NCBI GenBank assembly: GCA_963716925.1
Contig: CAVQUX010000024.1
Span: forward strand, 248,001 to 312,000
Direction of reading: 5' to 3'
From: DAISKN01 sp963716925
GTDB lineage: Bacteria > Acidobacteriota > Vicinamibacteria > Marinacidobacterales > SMYC01
DNA: 64,000 bases
Below the pieces are notes generated by a model. The model was not told the origin of the DNA. It worked only from the letters and a program-made list of their open reading frames with translations, and made no database searches. Below are positions 1 to 10,736 of the stretch, piece by piece (position 1 is the first letter of the stretch; every line of letters starts with the position of its first letter). Made by a program: the position numbers and the translations under genes.

Positions 1-51
1 TCAGCAACTATGCTACCCGAAAACGTAGGCCACGTCCGCTGCAAGCGCAAG

Positions 52-306
52 TTATCCGACGACCTTGTCATATTCGGCGTGGGTGCCGATCCAGAACCAA
101 ATGAGATCCTCACCCGACTCGACTGCGAGCGCGCGGTGGTGCATGCCTACGCGCGCCGACCAGAACCGACCCACCTTCTTGAAGTGAAGGGATGGGTGCT
201 GCGGATTACGCTTCAGGTGTTCGTAAGAGCGATCTGCAGTGCGTTGAATATCCGGCGGGAGCGAATTGTACAGAGACCAGAAAGCCGGCGAGGCGCGGTG
301 CTTCAA
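52..306 (-). CDS. RelE/ParE-like toxin of a type II toxin-antitoxin pair
   Basis: An 84-residue basic protein with the general pattern of the RelE/ParE toxin fold: an N-terminal helical part, then a strand-rich half containing the stretches LHFKKVGRFWSARV and HHRALAV, and an acidic/aromatic ending with LIWFWIGTHAEYDKVV. The last part resembles the WIGTHDEYDR ending common in plasmid-stabilisation toxins. Members of this superfamily usually act as ribosome-dependent mRNA interferases or gyrase poisons; which one applies here cannot be told. Its start codon overlaps the stop of the upstream small acidic ORF (ATGA, 303-306), the usual arrangement for a co-translated antitoxin-toxin pair. Confidence 0.72.
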   Translation of the reverse strand: MKHRASPAFWSLYNSLPPDIQRTADRSYEHLKRNPQHPSLHFKKVGRFWSARVGMHHRALAVESGEDLIWFWIGTHAEYDKVVG

Positions 307-503
307 ATTGGCTTGGTCTTGCCGGCTGCATGCTCCCGCAACGCCTCATCGGCGAGGGCATCGAGCTTGCCGGCGTAAATGTCCTGTTCGAGCTGGCGAT
401 CCCACGCAGCCCAGTCAAACGCCAGGAACCAGTCCCGGAACTCTGCCAGTTCCTCAGGGGATAGTCCCTGGATCTCGCCCTCAATGCGCTCGACTTTGCT
501 CAC
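303..503 (-). CDS. small acidic antitoxin partner
   Basis: A 66-residue acidic protein beginning MSKVERIEGEIQGL followed by SPEELAEFRDWF. This resembles short addiction-module antitoxins that lie directly upstream of RelE/ParE-type toxins. No DNA-binding motif can be recognised; the length and the LSPEELAEFR pattern suggest a neutralising peptide rather than a full regulator. It overlaps the toxin gene by 4 bases, so the two are probably one transcript read leftwards. The family call rests mainly on context and on the toxin-like neighbour. Confidence 0.65.
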   Translation of the reverse strand: MSKVERIEGEIQGLSPEELAEFRDWFLAFDWAAWDRQLEQDIYAGKLDALADEALREHAAGKTKPI

Positions 504-690
504 AACACAAGTTTAGCACTGCTGTTCAATCGTCAGATAACACTGAGATGAGCTGCGAGGGCCGCGCCTCTTTGGCCATCGCGGACCTCGTCAGCTCCAT
601 CTCATTGTTCGACGGCACTTGATTCTCGTCAAAGCATGTCCACGAATCACCTGACCCGGGCGGATAGCTGACGAAAGCGGACCCGGCTGT

Positions 691-1383
691 CTAGCCTGCT
701 GCCGTTCCCCGACGCCGCGCGATCACCGCTGCGACGATTCCGAACAGCGCACCGAACCCGATCGTGTACCACATCCAGAACGAGAGTTGCGGCGCCAGCC
801 CGAGCGCGACCCACCACCCAAGCGTGCTCATCTGGGGGGGGTACGACGGCCGGGCGTCGTAGTGGGTGCCCCAGTTCCCCAGCATGGCCACGAGCATCAG
901 CAACGCGATCGGGATGCGCGCGGCCAGGCCGTAGGCGAGAAGGGTGCGGCCGAGCGCGGGCCAGGCCAGGATGCCGATCGCGATACCGACGAAGAAGACG
1001 ACGACGAACACCGACAGGATCGTGAGGCTCTCGGTGATCGGCACGTTGGGTCTCCACATGTGTTCCGGCACGATGCCTGCTTTAGGTACGAGGAATGCGG
1101 CCAGAGGCATCACAGCCAGCGCAGCGAACGTCAGGCCGAACGCGCGGCCGAGGCTCCCCGGCCTCGACCCGGCGCGGGTCAGCTTCCATCCGAACCAAGC
1201 ACCGAACACCGGGACCAGCCACACGATCCCGACGAGCGAGGGGCTAAACGGCTTGTCGCCCCGGTTGAACAGAGCAGGCGACCAGCCCTGCAACTCCCCG
1301 ACGAGACGCAGCAACGTGACGGCGAGCGTGATCACGGCCGGCACGAGGATCAACTTTCCGATCCGACTGGCGTTCTGGCTCAC
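691..1383 (-). CDS. multi-pass integral membrane protein of unknown function
   Basis: About 230 residues with five or six hydrophobic stretches, including LILVPAVITLAVTLL, LVGIVWLVPVFGAWFGW, LTILSVFVVVFFVGIAIGIL, IPIALLMLVAML and a C-terminal LSFWMWYTIGFGALFGIVAAVIA. No catalytic motif or recognisable family was found. The GTG start at 1383 is preferred because an AGGAGG ribosome-binding site lies 7 bases upstream of it; an ATG 33 bases further upstream lacks such a site. The gene stands alone between the toxin-antitoxin pair and a weakly coding stretch, which fits an accessory location. Confidence 0.6.
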   Translation of the reverse strand: MSQNASRIGKLILVPAVITLAVTLLRLVGELQGWSPALFNRGDKPFSPSLVGIVWLVPVFGAWFGWKLTRAGSRPGSLGRAFGLTFAALAVMPLAAFLVPKAGIVPEHMWRPNVPITESLTILSVFVVVFFVGIAIGILAWPALGRTLLAYGLAARIPIALLMLVAMLGNWGTHYDARPSYPPQMSTLGWWVALGLAPQLSFWMWYTIGFGALFGIVAAVIARRRGTAAG

Positions 1384-2206
1384 TGTGGGGCCTCCTGAGT
1401 CGAGCGGCTCATGCACCTGCGGCGCATGTCGTCACCCTCGCAACTGTCCGTCGAACGCGGCGATTGAGTGGCGTGGCCAGCCCTAAGTGGACCAACGAAC
1501 TCAAGGAAGCCCTCGCACGCAATGTGACTGCCGATGTCCACGAAGAAGGCCACGCCCACTCCAATCGCTTGTTCGACAGCCGTTCCATAGTTATTGCCAT
1601 GACACTACGTCCGGGATACGCCGCACGCGACGTTCGCCGTTGGCAAGGAATTCTTCCTCGACAAGCCTTCGTCCGGACTCGACACACACGAGTTGCATCT
1701 CGCCTGCCTTGCTGGCGGTGATAGGGCACACGAGAAAGTCCCCGTAGATTAGCTGCTCGAAGTTTACGAGACGCCGCAGAGATTCAGGCAGCCACTCTGT
1801 ACCTTCGCCTCCAGCAACGCCAAGCACCCTCTTCGTTCCAACCACCCAAATACGGACGCCGCTCGCTCAAGGGGCCGCGCGACAGACGTTTTCGCCACTA
1901 GCTACCTCGGGCCGATGGAGATTGACGATGTCGCCGAAACAACCGTCTAACCTCTTGATCTCATGATCCCCAGAGCGTTTTAGCAGAGCGAGGGGAGTGC
2001 CGGTAGCGGTTTGGGGAGTACGGGAGGCGAGCGCATCTTCCTGAGAGGGTTGGAGATGGGGCGAAGGGTGTTGTCTCGGTATTGGATATCGGTTTTAGCG
2101 GGGGTCGGTAGTCTGATAATAAGAGCAAATTTCCCTCGGGGTGGTCCGGGTGAGCGGGCATCTCGACCTAATGATAGAGAAACCGGGCGGAAGCTTTCAA
2201 ATGGAC
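1384..2206. other. poorly coding accessory gap
   Basis: About 820 bases with no convincing gene. The only ORF with protein-like composition is 1591-1845 on the minus strand, annotated separately. The segment from about 1960 to 2200 is G-rich on the plus strand with loosely repetitive ggggag words and no consistent reading frame. The DNA sits between an isolated membrane gene and a recombinase remnant, so it may be eroded insertion DNA. Confidence 0.5.
1591..1845 (-). CDS. doubtful small ORF, hypothetical
   Basis: An 84-codon frame with a plausible amino-acid mix, including LRRLVNFEQLIYGDFLVCP and VESGRRLVEEEFLA. No family is recognised, no obvious ribosome-binding site precedes it, and flanking frames are uninformative. 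It may be a short orphan gene or a fragment of a degraded one. It is listed only because it is the best coding candidate in the gap. Confidence 0.25.
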   Translation of the reverse strand: MVGTKRVLGVAGGEGTEWLPESLRRLVNFEQLIYGDFLVCPITASKAGEMQLVCVESGRRLVEEEFLANGERRVRRIPDVVSWQ

Positions 2207-2380
2207 TCATCCAGAGGACTTCGGATTCGGATAGTGCCGATCCGCGAGGTGGACGTAGATCATCGTCGTCTCGAGGTCGGCGCGGCCGAGGACCTTTTGG
2301 ACCGAGCGAACGTCGTAGCCGTTCTCGATGAGGTGCGGAGCGAACGAATGCCGCAGGGCGTCGCAGCCATTGCGTTTTGA
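2207..2380 (-). pseudogene. C-terminal remnant of a tyrosine recombinase (Xer/IntI-like)
   Basis: The translated minus strand reads CDALRHSFAPHLIENGYDVR and then SVQKVLGRADLETTMIYVHL, the box II region of phage/integron integrases (family consensus HxLRHSFATHLLENGYDIR...LGHxDVxTTMIYTH). The catalytic Arg (LRH) and nucleophilic Tyr (IYVH) remain. The HxxR histidine is Asp (GAC for CAC) and the GH histidine is Arg (CGC for CAC), each explained by one base change. No N-terminal domain or core-binding region is present: the adjacent upstream DNA is the end of an intact dipeptidase in another frame. It is therefore a dead fragment, marking an old integration event near the window's left edge. Confidence 0.82.
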
Positions 2381-2400
2381 CGGCCCGAGCCGAGCAAGGT

Positions 2401-3576
2401 CTAGCGGTTCAGATCCGCTTTGACGCGTTCCGTCGCTTCCATCACCCGCAGGAGGTTGCCGCCCAGGATCTTCTCGATGTCCTCCTCGCGATAGCCCTTC
2501 GCCAGAAGTGCTTCCGTCAGCCGGGGCAGCTTCGAGACGTCGTCCATTCCGAGGGGCATCGACGCCCCGTCGAAATCCGAGCCCAGCCCGACGTGATCCG
2601 GTCCCACGAGCTTCACCACGTGGTCGATGTGCTCGATGATCTTCTGCCAGCTCACCTGGGGAAGGTCGCCTCTCTCCATCGCTTCCCGATCGCGCTTCTC
2701 CCCCTCGCGCATCTCGCAGGCGGTGTTCTCGCCGCAGAGTGTCCGGAGCTCCTGGTCGATCTTCTCCACCCGCTTCCCTTGCGCCGCCTTGGCGTCGCGC
2801 GCTTCCTGGCTCAGGAACGTGATCTCGTAGTTGATTTGGATGACGCCGCCCTTCGAAGCCAGGGCGCGAATCATGTCGTCGCTCATGTTCCGCGGGTGGT
2901 CGCTGATCGATCGGCACGACGAATGAGACGCCATGAGCGGCGCTTTCGAGATCTCGAGAGCGTCGTAGAACGTCTTGTCGGCGACGTGGGAGATGTCGAC
3001 CATCACCCCGAGACGGTTCAGCTCCCGCACCACGTCCTTTCCGAAATCGGTCAGACCGTTGTGCTCGGGAGAGTCGGTCGAGGAGTCGGCCCAGTGATTG
3101 TTCTGGAAGTGCGTGAGGGTGAGATATCGGACTCCGAGCTCCGCGTACATTCGCAGGACGCCGAGGTCGTCGTCGATCATATGCCCGCCCTCCATTCCCA
3201 TGAGGGCGGCGATCTTTCCCTGCTGCTGGGCCTTTCGCACGTCGGCGGCCGTGGTGGCGAGGAGGAGGTCCTGCGGGTGGCGGCGAACCTGCTCCCGGAC
3301 GGCGTCGATCTGACGAAGGGACCGCTTCACCACGTCCGGCCCCGAGAGCGTTCCCGGCATCCAGATGGAGAAGAAGACGGCGTCGAGGCCTCCCTCCCGC
3401 ATGCGCGGGATGTCGACGTGGCCCTGGCTCGCTCTCGCTTCCAGGTCGAACGCTTCGTAGATCATCTGCTGGGTCGTGTCGGCGTGGGTGTCGAGAACCA
3501 GCGCCCGTCGGTGAAGATCGGAGGCGCGATCCTGCGCCGCGGCGAAAACGATCGCGAGAAACAAGCTGGTGTTCAT
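2401..3576 (-). CDS. membrane dipeptidase (peptidase family M19), exported
   Basis: A 391-residue renal-dipeptidase-type metalloenzyme, expected to hydrolyse dipeptides, including those with a C-terminal D-residue, using two zinc ions. The zinc ligands are visible: HxD in LDTHADT near residue 30, Glu in MGMEGGHMI, and His residues in VDISHVADKTF and ASHSSCR. The GLGSDFDG stretch carries a further conserved Asp. The N-terminus MNTSLFLAIVFAAAQ is a short signal peptide, so it probably works in the periplasm. It is divergent from the HEAT-cyclophilin gene, with start codons 55 bases apart. The stop lies directly against the recombinase remnant. Confidence 0.93.
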   Translation of the reverse strand: MNTSLFLAIVFAAAQDRASDLHRRALVLDTHADTTQQMIYEAFDLEARASQGHVDIPRMREGGLDAVFFSIWMPGTLSGPDVVKRSLRQIDAVREQVRRHPQDLLLATTAADVRKAQQQGKIAALMGMEGGHMIDDDLGVLRMYAELGVRYLTLTHFQNNHWADSSTDSPEHNGLTDFGKDVVRELNRLGVMVDISHVADKTFYDALEISKAPLMASHSSCRSISDHPRNMSDDMIRALASKGGVIQINYEITFLSQEARDAKAAQGKRVEKIDQELRTLCGENTACEMREGEKRDREAMERGDLPQVSWQKIIEHIDHVVKLVGPDHVGLGSDFDGASMPLGMDDVSKLPRLTEALLAKGYREEDIEKILGGNLLRVMEATERVKADLNR

Positions 3577-3619
3577 GTGCGGGAGATTAGTCGGGATGAC
3601 GCTCGCGCCGCAACGGTGC

Positions 3620-3625
3620 TATCGT
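3620..3625 (+). promoter_or_regulatory. extended -10 element for a leaderless start
   Basis: TATCGT preceded by TGC (extended -10), exactly 6 bases before the ATG at 3632. An ATGACG that could serve as -35 lies 18 bases upstream (3596-3601). Transcription would start at or next to the A of the start codon. Confidence 0.5.
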
Positions 3626-3631
3626 CGCTTC

Positions 3632-5440
3632 ATGCTGAAAGCGCTCCTGTTCCTCGTTCAATGGCCGCTCGACCCCCATCTGCTTGCCGTCGAGGACGCG
3701 CGCGACGACGCGGCGCCTCTGGTCGAAGCCCTCGAGGGTCCTCAGGCGCGTCAGGCCATTCGGGCGCTCGGTAGATTCGAGAGGCCCGAGCTCGCCCATG
3801 GGGTCCTTCCGTTTCTGTCCTCCAAGGACCCCGACCTGCGAATCGAGGCATTGACCGCTCTCGCACAAATGAACGCGGCGATGCCGCTCTCACCGTTTCT
3901 CGAGAGGGAGCGCGATCCACGAGTCAGACCCGTTCTCTACGAGTCGCTGGGTCGGCTGACCGAAGCGACCGAGGAGACATTGCTGCCGGGTCTCGGAGAG
4001 GAGGACGCGATTCGACTCGGCGCCATCAAGGCGCTCGAGGGTTTCTACCGTGTCCGTGAGGTCAAGCCAGAGGAGTCGGCGCTTGCCTCGATCCGACGCG
4101 CCGTGCGCGAATCCCGATCTCCGAAGGTCCGCCAGCTCGGGCTCCTCGCGCTCAATCGCGCCTCCGATCGGGACGCGGTGACCCTCGATGCCGCGTTCAC
4201 GGATTCAGATCCTCTCGTTCGCCGACTCGCGGTCGCCGGGTTGAAGGAATGGAGGGACGATCCTTCGCCCATCGTGCGGTACGAGTCGCTCCGGGTGGAC
4301 GGAAGCTGCGAACGCGCCGCGTCTTCGCTCTCGGACACGAGCGAGCACGTCGTCCTCCTCGCGATCGATCTCCTGGGAAACGGCTGCCCCACCCCGCCGC
4401 TCGAGCAAATCCTCGCGGAGAGCCGGGATTGGCGGCGGCCTTCGCGGGCGCTGGTCTCCCTCGCCAAGGTCACGCCGGAGCGGGCGCGCCGGGAGCTCCC
4501 GCGATTCGTCTCCCATCCGGTCTGGCAGGCGCGGACCTACGCCGCCCGGGCGGCGAAAATCCTCGGGGATGGCGAGGCTCTTTCGAAGCTCCGAAATGAT
4601 TCCCACCCGAACGTCATCGCCGAAGCCCTGGTGACGCCCGAGGACGTTCTCGCCGCCCTCGCGAACGACGACTACGGACTCCTGGTGACGGCTCTCGAGC
4701 TGCTGAAGGGGCGGACGAGCGCTTCCGCGGCGCCGGCTCTCCTCGAGACTCTGTCCCGTGTGAGCCGCCGGATGGAGCGCACCTCCCGGGATCCCCGAAG
4801 GCTTCTCCTGGAGCGCCTGCGCGAGCTCGAAGGGGTGGAACCCGCGGAGCTCGCCTCCAAGCTCGACTATCTCCTCTCGGACTTCGACCCGGCCATCGCC
4901 GCTCTGGCCGCCGAGATCGTCACCGAGAACACCGGAAGAAAGACCGAGGCCAGGACCACGCGCTTCGCCCCCGATCCCCTTCCGCCTGCCGATTTCCTTC
5001 TCGGCCTTCTGGGCGCGAAAGCGACGCTGAAGATGAAAGAGGCGGGAAGCTTCACCGTCGAGCTCCTCCCCGAGGCCGCGCCTCTCACCGCCGCCCGGTT
5101 CGTGCAGCTGGCGGAGTCCGGCTACTACCGTGGGCTCACCTTTCACCGCATCGTCCCCAACTTCGTGATCCAGGGCGGAAGTCCCGGGGCCAACGAGTAC
5201 ATGGGCACGCCGGGATATATCCGCGACGAAGTGTCCGCCCTCTCGCACGAGCGCGGTACTCTCGGGATCTCGACTCGCGGCCGCGACACCGGAGACAGCC
5301 AGATCTTCGTGAACCTCGTCGACAACTTCCGACTGGACCACAACTACACGGTCTTTGCGCGGGTGATCGCGGGCATGGAGAACGTGGACTCGATTCAGGA
5401 GGGGGACGTCATCGAGGAGATACGGGTCGAAAGACGCTGA
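3632..5440 (+). CDS. HEAT-repeat protein fused to a cyclophilin-type peptidyl-prolyl isomerase
   Basis: About 600 residues. Roughly the first 400 are armadillo/HEAT-like helical repeats with words such as RLAVAGLKEW and RQLGLLALNRA, a protein-binding solenoid. The C-terminal 165 residues are a cyclophilin domain with FHRIVPNFVIQGGSPG, containing the catalytic Arg and the substrate-pocket Phe, followed by GTLGISTRGRDTGDSQIFVN. Cyclophilins isomerise X-Pro bonds. The first residues MLKALLFLVQWPLDP are hydrophobic and could be a signal peptide. The start at 3632 is chosen over upstream frames because of the -10 box 6 bases before it. Confidence 0.9.
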   Translation: MLKALLFLVQWPLDPHLLAVEDARDDAAPLVEALEGPQARQAIRALGRFERPELAHGVLPFLSSKDPDLRIEALTALAQMNAAMPLSPFLERERDPRVRPVLYESLGRLTEATEETLLPGLGEEDAIRLGAIKALEGFYRVREVKPEESALASIRRAVRESRSPKVRQLGLLALNRASDRDAVTLDAAFTDSDPLVRRLAVAGLKEWRDDPSPIVRYESLRVDGSCERAASSLSDTSEHVVLLAIDLLGNGCPTPPLEQILAESRDWRRPSRALVSLAKVTPERARRELPRFVSHPVWQARTYAARAAKILGDGEALSKLRNDSHPNVIAEALVTPEDVLAALANDDYGLLVTALELLKGRTSASAAPALLETLSRVSRRMERTSRDPRRLLLERLRELEGVEPAELASKLDYLLSDFDPAIAALAAEIVTENTGRKTEARTTRFAPDPLPPADFLLGLLGAKATLKMKEAGSFTVELLPEAAPLTAARFVQLAESGYYRGLTFHRIVPNFVIQGGSPGANEYMGTPGYIRDEVSALSHERGTLGISTRGRDTGDSQIFVNLVDNFRLDHNYTVFARVIAGMENVDSIQEGDVIEEIRVERR

Positions 5441-5446
5441 CGACGC

Positions 5447-6319
5447 TCAGGCGGCGTCTTGCATCCAGCGAAGAGCTTTCTTCATCTCGGAAGCCATTCG
5501 CTCCCTCGGAAAGTGACAACGCCGGCCGTGGCCCGGGAGGATCCATTCGAACGAGTAGTCCGCGACCTTCTCGCTCGAGCGCACCAAGGTGGCCCAATCG
5601 TACCAGCAGGCGCTCCGGAAGGCGTAGATGTGACCCCGGCTCTCGCTCCACGCGAGGTGGTCGCCGGTGAAGAGAAACTCGTCCCGATACAAGAGACAAG
5701 CCGAGCCGCGGGTGTGACCAGGGGTGGGAATGACCAGGAGGCCCGCATCCAGGGCGACGGGATCGTCGCCGCCGACCGGGCGCTCGATATCCCGCGTTCC
5801 CTGCCCCAGGTCGCGCTCGTGCATGACGCGCTCGCAGCCGAAGTGGTCCCGGAACTTGCGATGGTCGGCGACGTCGTCGCGATGGGTCAGGAACATCAGG
5901 GAAACGCCGCCGAGATCCGCAAGACGCCGCGCCAGCGGCATCGTGAATCGCGGCGAGTCCACGAGGACGTTTCCCGATTCCCGGGTGATGAAGTAGCTCG
6001 TCGCCCCGAAGCTGGACTCGCTGTGGAACCCGGTATGGAACACGTCGCCATGAATCCGGTCGGGGAAGGCGTCGATGACCGCGGCCGTATCCTGCTTCGC
6101 CGTCGATCCGATGGAGCCCGTCGGACAGGAGACCAGGGCCATGAGGGCGCGCTTTCGCCCCTCGTCGGTTTCCGGCTGCCGGTGGACGCTCGCCTGGTCG
6201 TCCCGTTCGGTGAAAGTCTCCGGCGCCATCCAGCGGCAGGTATCGCAGTCGATGCAGCTCGAATCGACGTAGAAATCGCCGGGAGCGTTATGGGGCAAGC
6301 GCTTCGAAAGCTGCGCCAT
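5447..6319 (-). CDS. ferredoxin domain fused to a metallo-beta-lactamase-fold hydrolase
   Basis: 290 residues. The N-terminus carries a ferredoxin-like 4Fe-4S site: CIDCDTC plus the later VSCPTGSI cysteine. The rest is an MBL fold with THRDDVADH as its metal motif, a downstream TPGHTRGS, then FTGDHL and ILPGHG. The HRDD variant of the usual HxHxDH motif is common in the ferredoxin-MBL family found in cyanobacteria and plants. The substrate is unknown; the domain pair suggests a redox-linked hydrolase. The ATG at 6319 is preferred over a longer frame because a TATACT box sits 6 bases upstream. Confidence 0.87.
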   Translation of the reverse strand: MAQLSKRLPHNAPGDFYVDSSCIDCDTCRWMAPETFTERDDQASVHRQPETDEGRKRALMALVSCPTGSIGSTAKQDTAAVIDAFPDRIHGDVFHTGFHSESSFGATSYFITRESGNVLVDSPRFTMPLARRLADLGGVSLMFLTHRDDVADHRKFRDHFGCERVMHERDLGQGTRDIERPVGGDDPVALDAGLLVIPTPGHTRGSACLLYRDEFLFTGDHLAWSESRGHIYAFRSACWYDWATLVRSSEKVADYSFEWILPGHGRRCHFPRERMASEMKKALRWMQDAA

Positions 6320-6325
6320 GAAGCC

Positions 6326-6331
6326 AGTATA
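6326..6331 (-). promoter_or_regulatory. -10 element (TATACT) for a leaderless start
   Basis: On the minus strand TATACT is followed by exactly 6 bases (GGCTTC) and then the ATG of the ferredoxin-MBL gene. No ribosome-binding site precedes that ATG. No good -35 is visible. Confidence 0.5.
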
Positions 6332-6407
6332 GCGCCGGCGATTGCGCTCGGCGGCTCCCCGATCGGATAGAATACTCGCGGTTCCGGGAAGAGAGGGGAT
6401 CGGGAAC

Positions 6408-8828
<2,421 letters not shown>

Positions 8829-8848
8829 ACCGGATCGACCTGCCGGAT

Positions 8849-9085
8849 TCAGAACAGGCCGCGGACTATCCGCAGCAGGATCAGGAGGATCATCGGCGAG
8901 AAGTCGAGACCGCCGACCGGCGGAATCAACTTGCGGATCGGGGCCAGCACCGGCTCGGTGAGCATGCGGGTCATGCGAGCCACGGGATTGTCCGGCGGAA
9001 GCTGGAACCAGCTCACGATGACCGTGATGAAGACGACCACGGTATAGACATCGATGAGAAAAGCCGGGAAATGAGACTGTTCCAC
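8849..9085 (-). CDS. YggT-family membrane protein
   Basis: 78 residues matching the YggT pattern: a first transmembrane helix (LIDVYTVVVFITVIVSWF), the linker PDNPVARMTRMLTEPVL followed by APIRKLIPPVGGLDFSP, and a second helix (MILLILLRIVRGL). The family is implicated in membrane or septum organisation in several bacteria; the exact role is unsettled. The GTG at 9085 is preferred: AGGA lies 8 bases upstream, whereas the ATG at 9115 would overlap the divergent gene and lacks such a site. Confidence 0.85.
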   Translation of the reverse strand: MEQSHFPAFLIDVYTVVVFITVIVSWFQLPPDNPVARMTRMLTEPVLAPIRKLIPPVGGLDFSPMILLILLRIVRGLF

Positions 9086-9102
9086 AGCGCGAATCCTACC
9101 AT

Positions 9103-9108
9103 TACAAT
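9103..9108 (+). promoter_or_regulatory. -10 element (TACAAT) close to the start codon
   Basis: TACAAT ends 5 bases before the ATG at 9114. Transcription would begin within one or two bases of the start codon, as for the other leaderless candidates in this window. Confidence 0.4.
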
Positions 9109-9113
9109 GAAAC

Positions 9114-9857
9114 ATGCCGTCGGATCAAAACGGTGGCGCGGCGCGGTGGCGCTGGCCGCTGGTTCTCGCCCTCCTGGGCTTCGGACTGCTGGCTCTCATG
9201 GCCTACGTGTTCCATCGGGCCCAGAGACTCCCGGGCGAGATCCTCGAACAGGGCCGGTCGATTGCGAGCGAGCTCCGTTCGGTGGCCGGCGCTTTCAAGA
9301 CGGGCACGATTACCACGACGTTCGTCAGCTACGCGGCGGAAATGAGCGGCGGCCAGAAGCTCCAGTTCGCCACCCTGAAGGAAATGGAGGTCTTCGAGCG
9401 TACCGACCGAGCACAGGTCCTCTGGGGCCAGCTCGAGCTTCCCGAAGTGGTGGTCCGGGCCGAAGCGCCGGTGGAGTACACCTACTACCTGGATCTCGAG
9501 GAAAGATGGGATTTCCTGCTGGAAGGCCAGAGGGTCCTGGTCCGAGCGCCGCCCATCCGATTCAATACTCCGGCGATTGACGTCTCCCGTCTCCGTTACG
9601 AAGTCAAGTCCGGAAGCGTCTTCCGCGACGAGGCGCTGGCGCTCGAGAACCTGAAGCGCGGCCTCGGAGAGCTCTCTCGAGCGCGGGCGGCGGAGAACGT
9701 GGGCCTGGTGCGGGAGATGGGGCGCAAGCAAACCGCGGAGTTCGTGCGCACGTGGCTTCTCTCGAGGTACGACGACGCCTCCTCCTACCGGGTCGAGGTC
9801 ACGTTCGCGGGCGAGGCCCCGCCTCAGGAGCCGGCGGACGCGCGGACGCTTCGATAG
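9114..9857 (+). CDS. single-pass membrane-anchored protein, DUF4230-like
   Basis: 247 residues: a short cytoplasmic N-terminus, one transmembrane helix (WPLVLALLGFGLLALMAYVF) and a long extracytoplasmic part. The latter contains LQFATLKEMEVFERTD, a beta-rich middle (DVSRLRYEVKSGSVFRDE) and a helical C-terminus. The combination resembles DUF4230 proteins, whose function is unknown; I hold the family name loosely. It ends convergently over the NFACT-R gene, the 3' ends overlapping by 34 bases. Confidence 0.72.
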   Translation: MPSDQNGGAARWRWPLVLALLGFGLLALMAYVFHRAQRLPGEILEQGRSIASELRSVAGAFKTGTITTTFVSYAAEMSGGQKLQFATLKEMEVFERTDRAQVLWGQLELPEVVVRAEAPVEYTYYLDLEERWDFLLEGQRVLVRAPPIRFNTPAIDVSRLRYEVKSGSVFRDEALALENLKRGLGELSRARAAENVGLVREMGRKQTAEFVRTWLLSRYDDASSYRVEVTFAGEAPPQEPADARTLR

Positions 9858-10198
9858 CGCTTCAGGGATACCTGGCCGGCAGGGGCCCCTTTGGTCTTGC
9901 TCACGTCCTTCACCTGCGCCACGTGCACCGAGACTTGACCGGCGCCGCTCGCCTTCGAATGACGGGCGGCGAGCGACGCCGCAAAACGAAGGGTCTCGCG
10001 GGGAAGGCTCGAGAGCCCTTCGGGATTCCTGACGATCACGTGGGAGCCCGGGCAGCCGGCGACGTGAAGCCAGAAGTCCCGCTGGGACGCGATCCGAAAG
10101 GTGAGCGCATCGTTGTCCCGCGCGGTGCGGCCGACGAGGACCTCCATCCCGTCCGGCGAGGTGAAGCGCCGCGCTACCTGATCCTCGAGCGGTTTCAC
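9824..10198 (-). CDS. stand-alone NFACT-R (DUF814) RNA-binding domain protein
   Basis: 125 residues consisting of the NFACT-R domain alone: FTSPDGMEVLVGRTARDND, then RDFWLHVAGCPGSHVIVRN, and KDVSKTKGAPAGQV near the C-terminus. NFACT proteins (RqcH, Rqc2/NEMF) bind tRNA and stalled 50S subunits. The isolated R domain is a known bacterial variant, probably RNA-binding. The N-terminal NFACT-N and helical arms of RqcH are absent, so it is not RqcH. A GTG start at 10198 is chosen because homology begins just after it; longer frames run into the divergent gene. Confidence 0.85.
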   Translation of the reverse strand: MKPLEDQVARRFTSPDGMEVLVGRTARDNDALTFRIASQRDFWLHVAGCPGSHVIVRNPEGLSSLPRETLRFAASLAARHSKASGAGQVSVHVAQVKDVSKTKGAPAGQVSLKRYRSVRASAGS

Positions 10199-10221
10199 CT
10201 GCAGGAAATCCCCGTGCCCGG

Positions 10222-10227
10222 TATAAT
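10222..10227 (+). promoter_or_regulatory. consensus -10 element (TATAAT) for a leaderless start
   Basis: A perfect TATAAT exactly 6 bases before the ATG at 10234. No ribosome-binding site lies between them. The -35 region is weak. Confidence 0.55.
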
Positions 10228-10233
10228 CCGGGC

Positions 10234-10734
10234 ATGATGCGGATCGTAACCCAGGGGGCTCTCCTGCTGACGCTTCTCTCGGTGGAGTCCCAGGCGCAGA
10301 CGGTACGCGTTCAATGGGACCGGAAAGTCGATTTCTCGAGCTATGAGAGCTTCGCATGGATCGAGGGAACGGCGGCGGTCGACCCCGAGGTGAACCAGCT
10401 CATCTCGGACTCCATCGAGAACGAGCTCTCGGTTCGCGGGATTTTTCCCGACGAGGACGAGCCGGGCCTCCACGTCGTCTACCATGCCTCCGCCCGGGAG
10501 TCGTTTCAGGTGGAGGGCGGATACCGGAGCGACTGGGAATCCTCGGGATCGCTCACCGTCAACAGTCACCTCGCGGGGACGCTGATCGTTGATCTCGTGG
10601 ACGCGCGCGAGAACCGGATCGTCTGGCGTGCGATCGCCACCGCCACCGTCAGCGGTGATCCCAAGAAAGCCCGCAGCCGGATACCTTCCATCGTTCAGAA
10701 GATGTTCGCCGACTTCCCGCCCGAGACTCCGTAA
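10234..10734 (+). CDS. DUF4136 family exported protein
   Basis: 166 residues with a signal peptide (IVTQGALLLTLLSVESQA). The mature part starts VRVQWDRKVDFSSYESFAWI, the hallmark of DUF4136 proteins, followed by ISDSIENELSVRG and, near the end, GTLIVDLVDARENRIVWRA. These are often outer-membrane lipoproteins; here no lipobox cysteine is seen, so it is probably a soluble periplasmic version. Function unknown. It converges with the BNR giant, 2 bases between their ends. Confidence 0.85.
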   Translation: MMRIVTQGALLLTLLSVESQAQTVRVQWDRKVDFSSYESFAWIEGTAAVDPEVNQLISDSIENELSVRGIFPDEDEPGLHVVYHASARESFQVEGGYRSDWESSGSLTVNSHLAGTLIVDLVDARENRIVWRAIATATVSGDPKKARSRIPSIVQKMFADFPPETP

Positions 10735-10736
10735 CC

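Noticed and set aside
1930..2206. Integron attC site next to the integrase remnant
   Set aside because: A ctaac-like word is present, but no paired core sites or cassette structure; the orientation also does not fit a standard integron.
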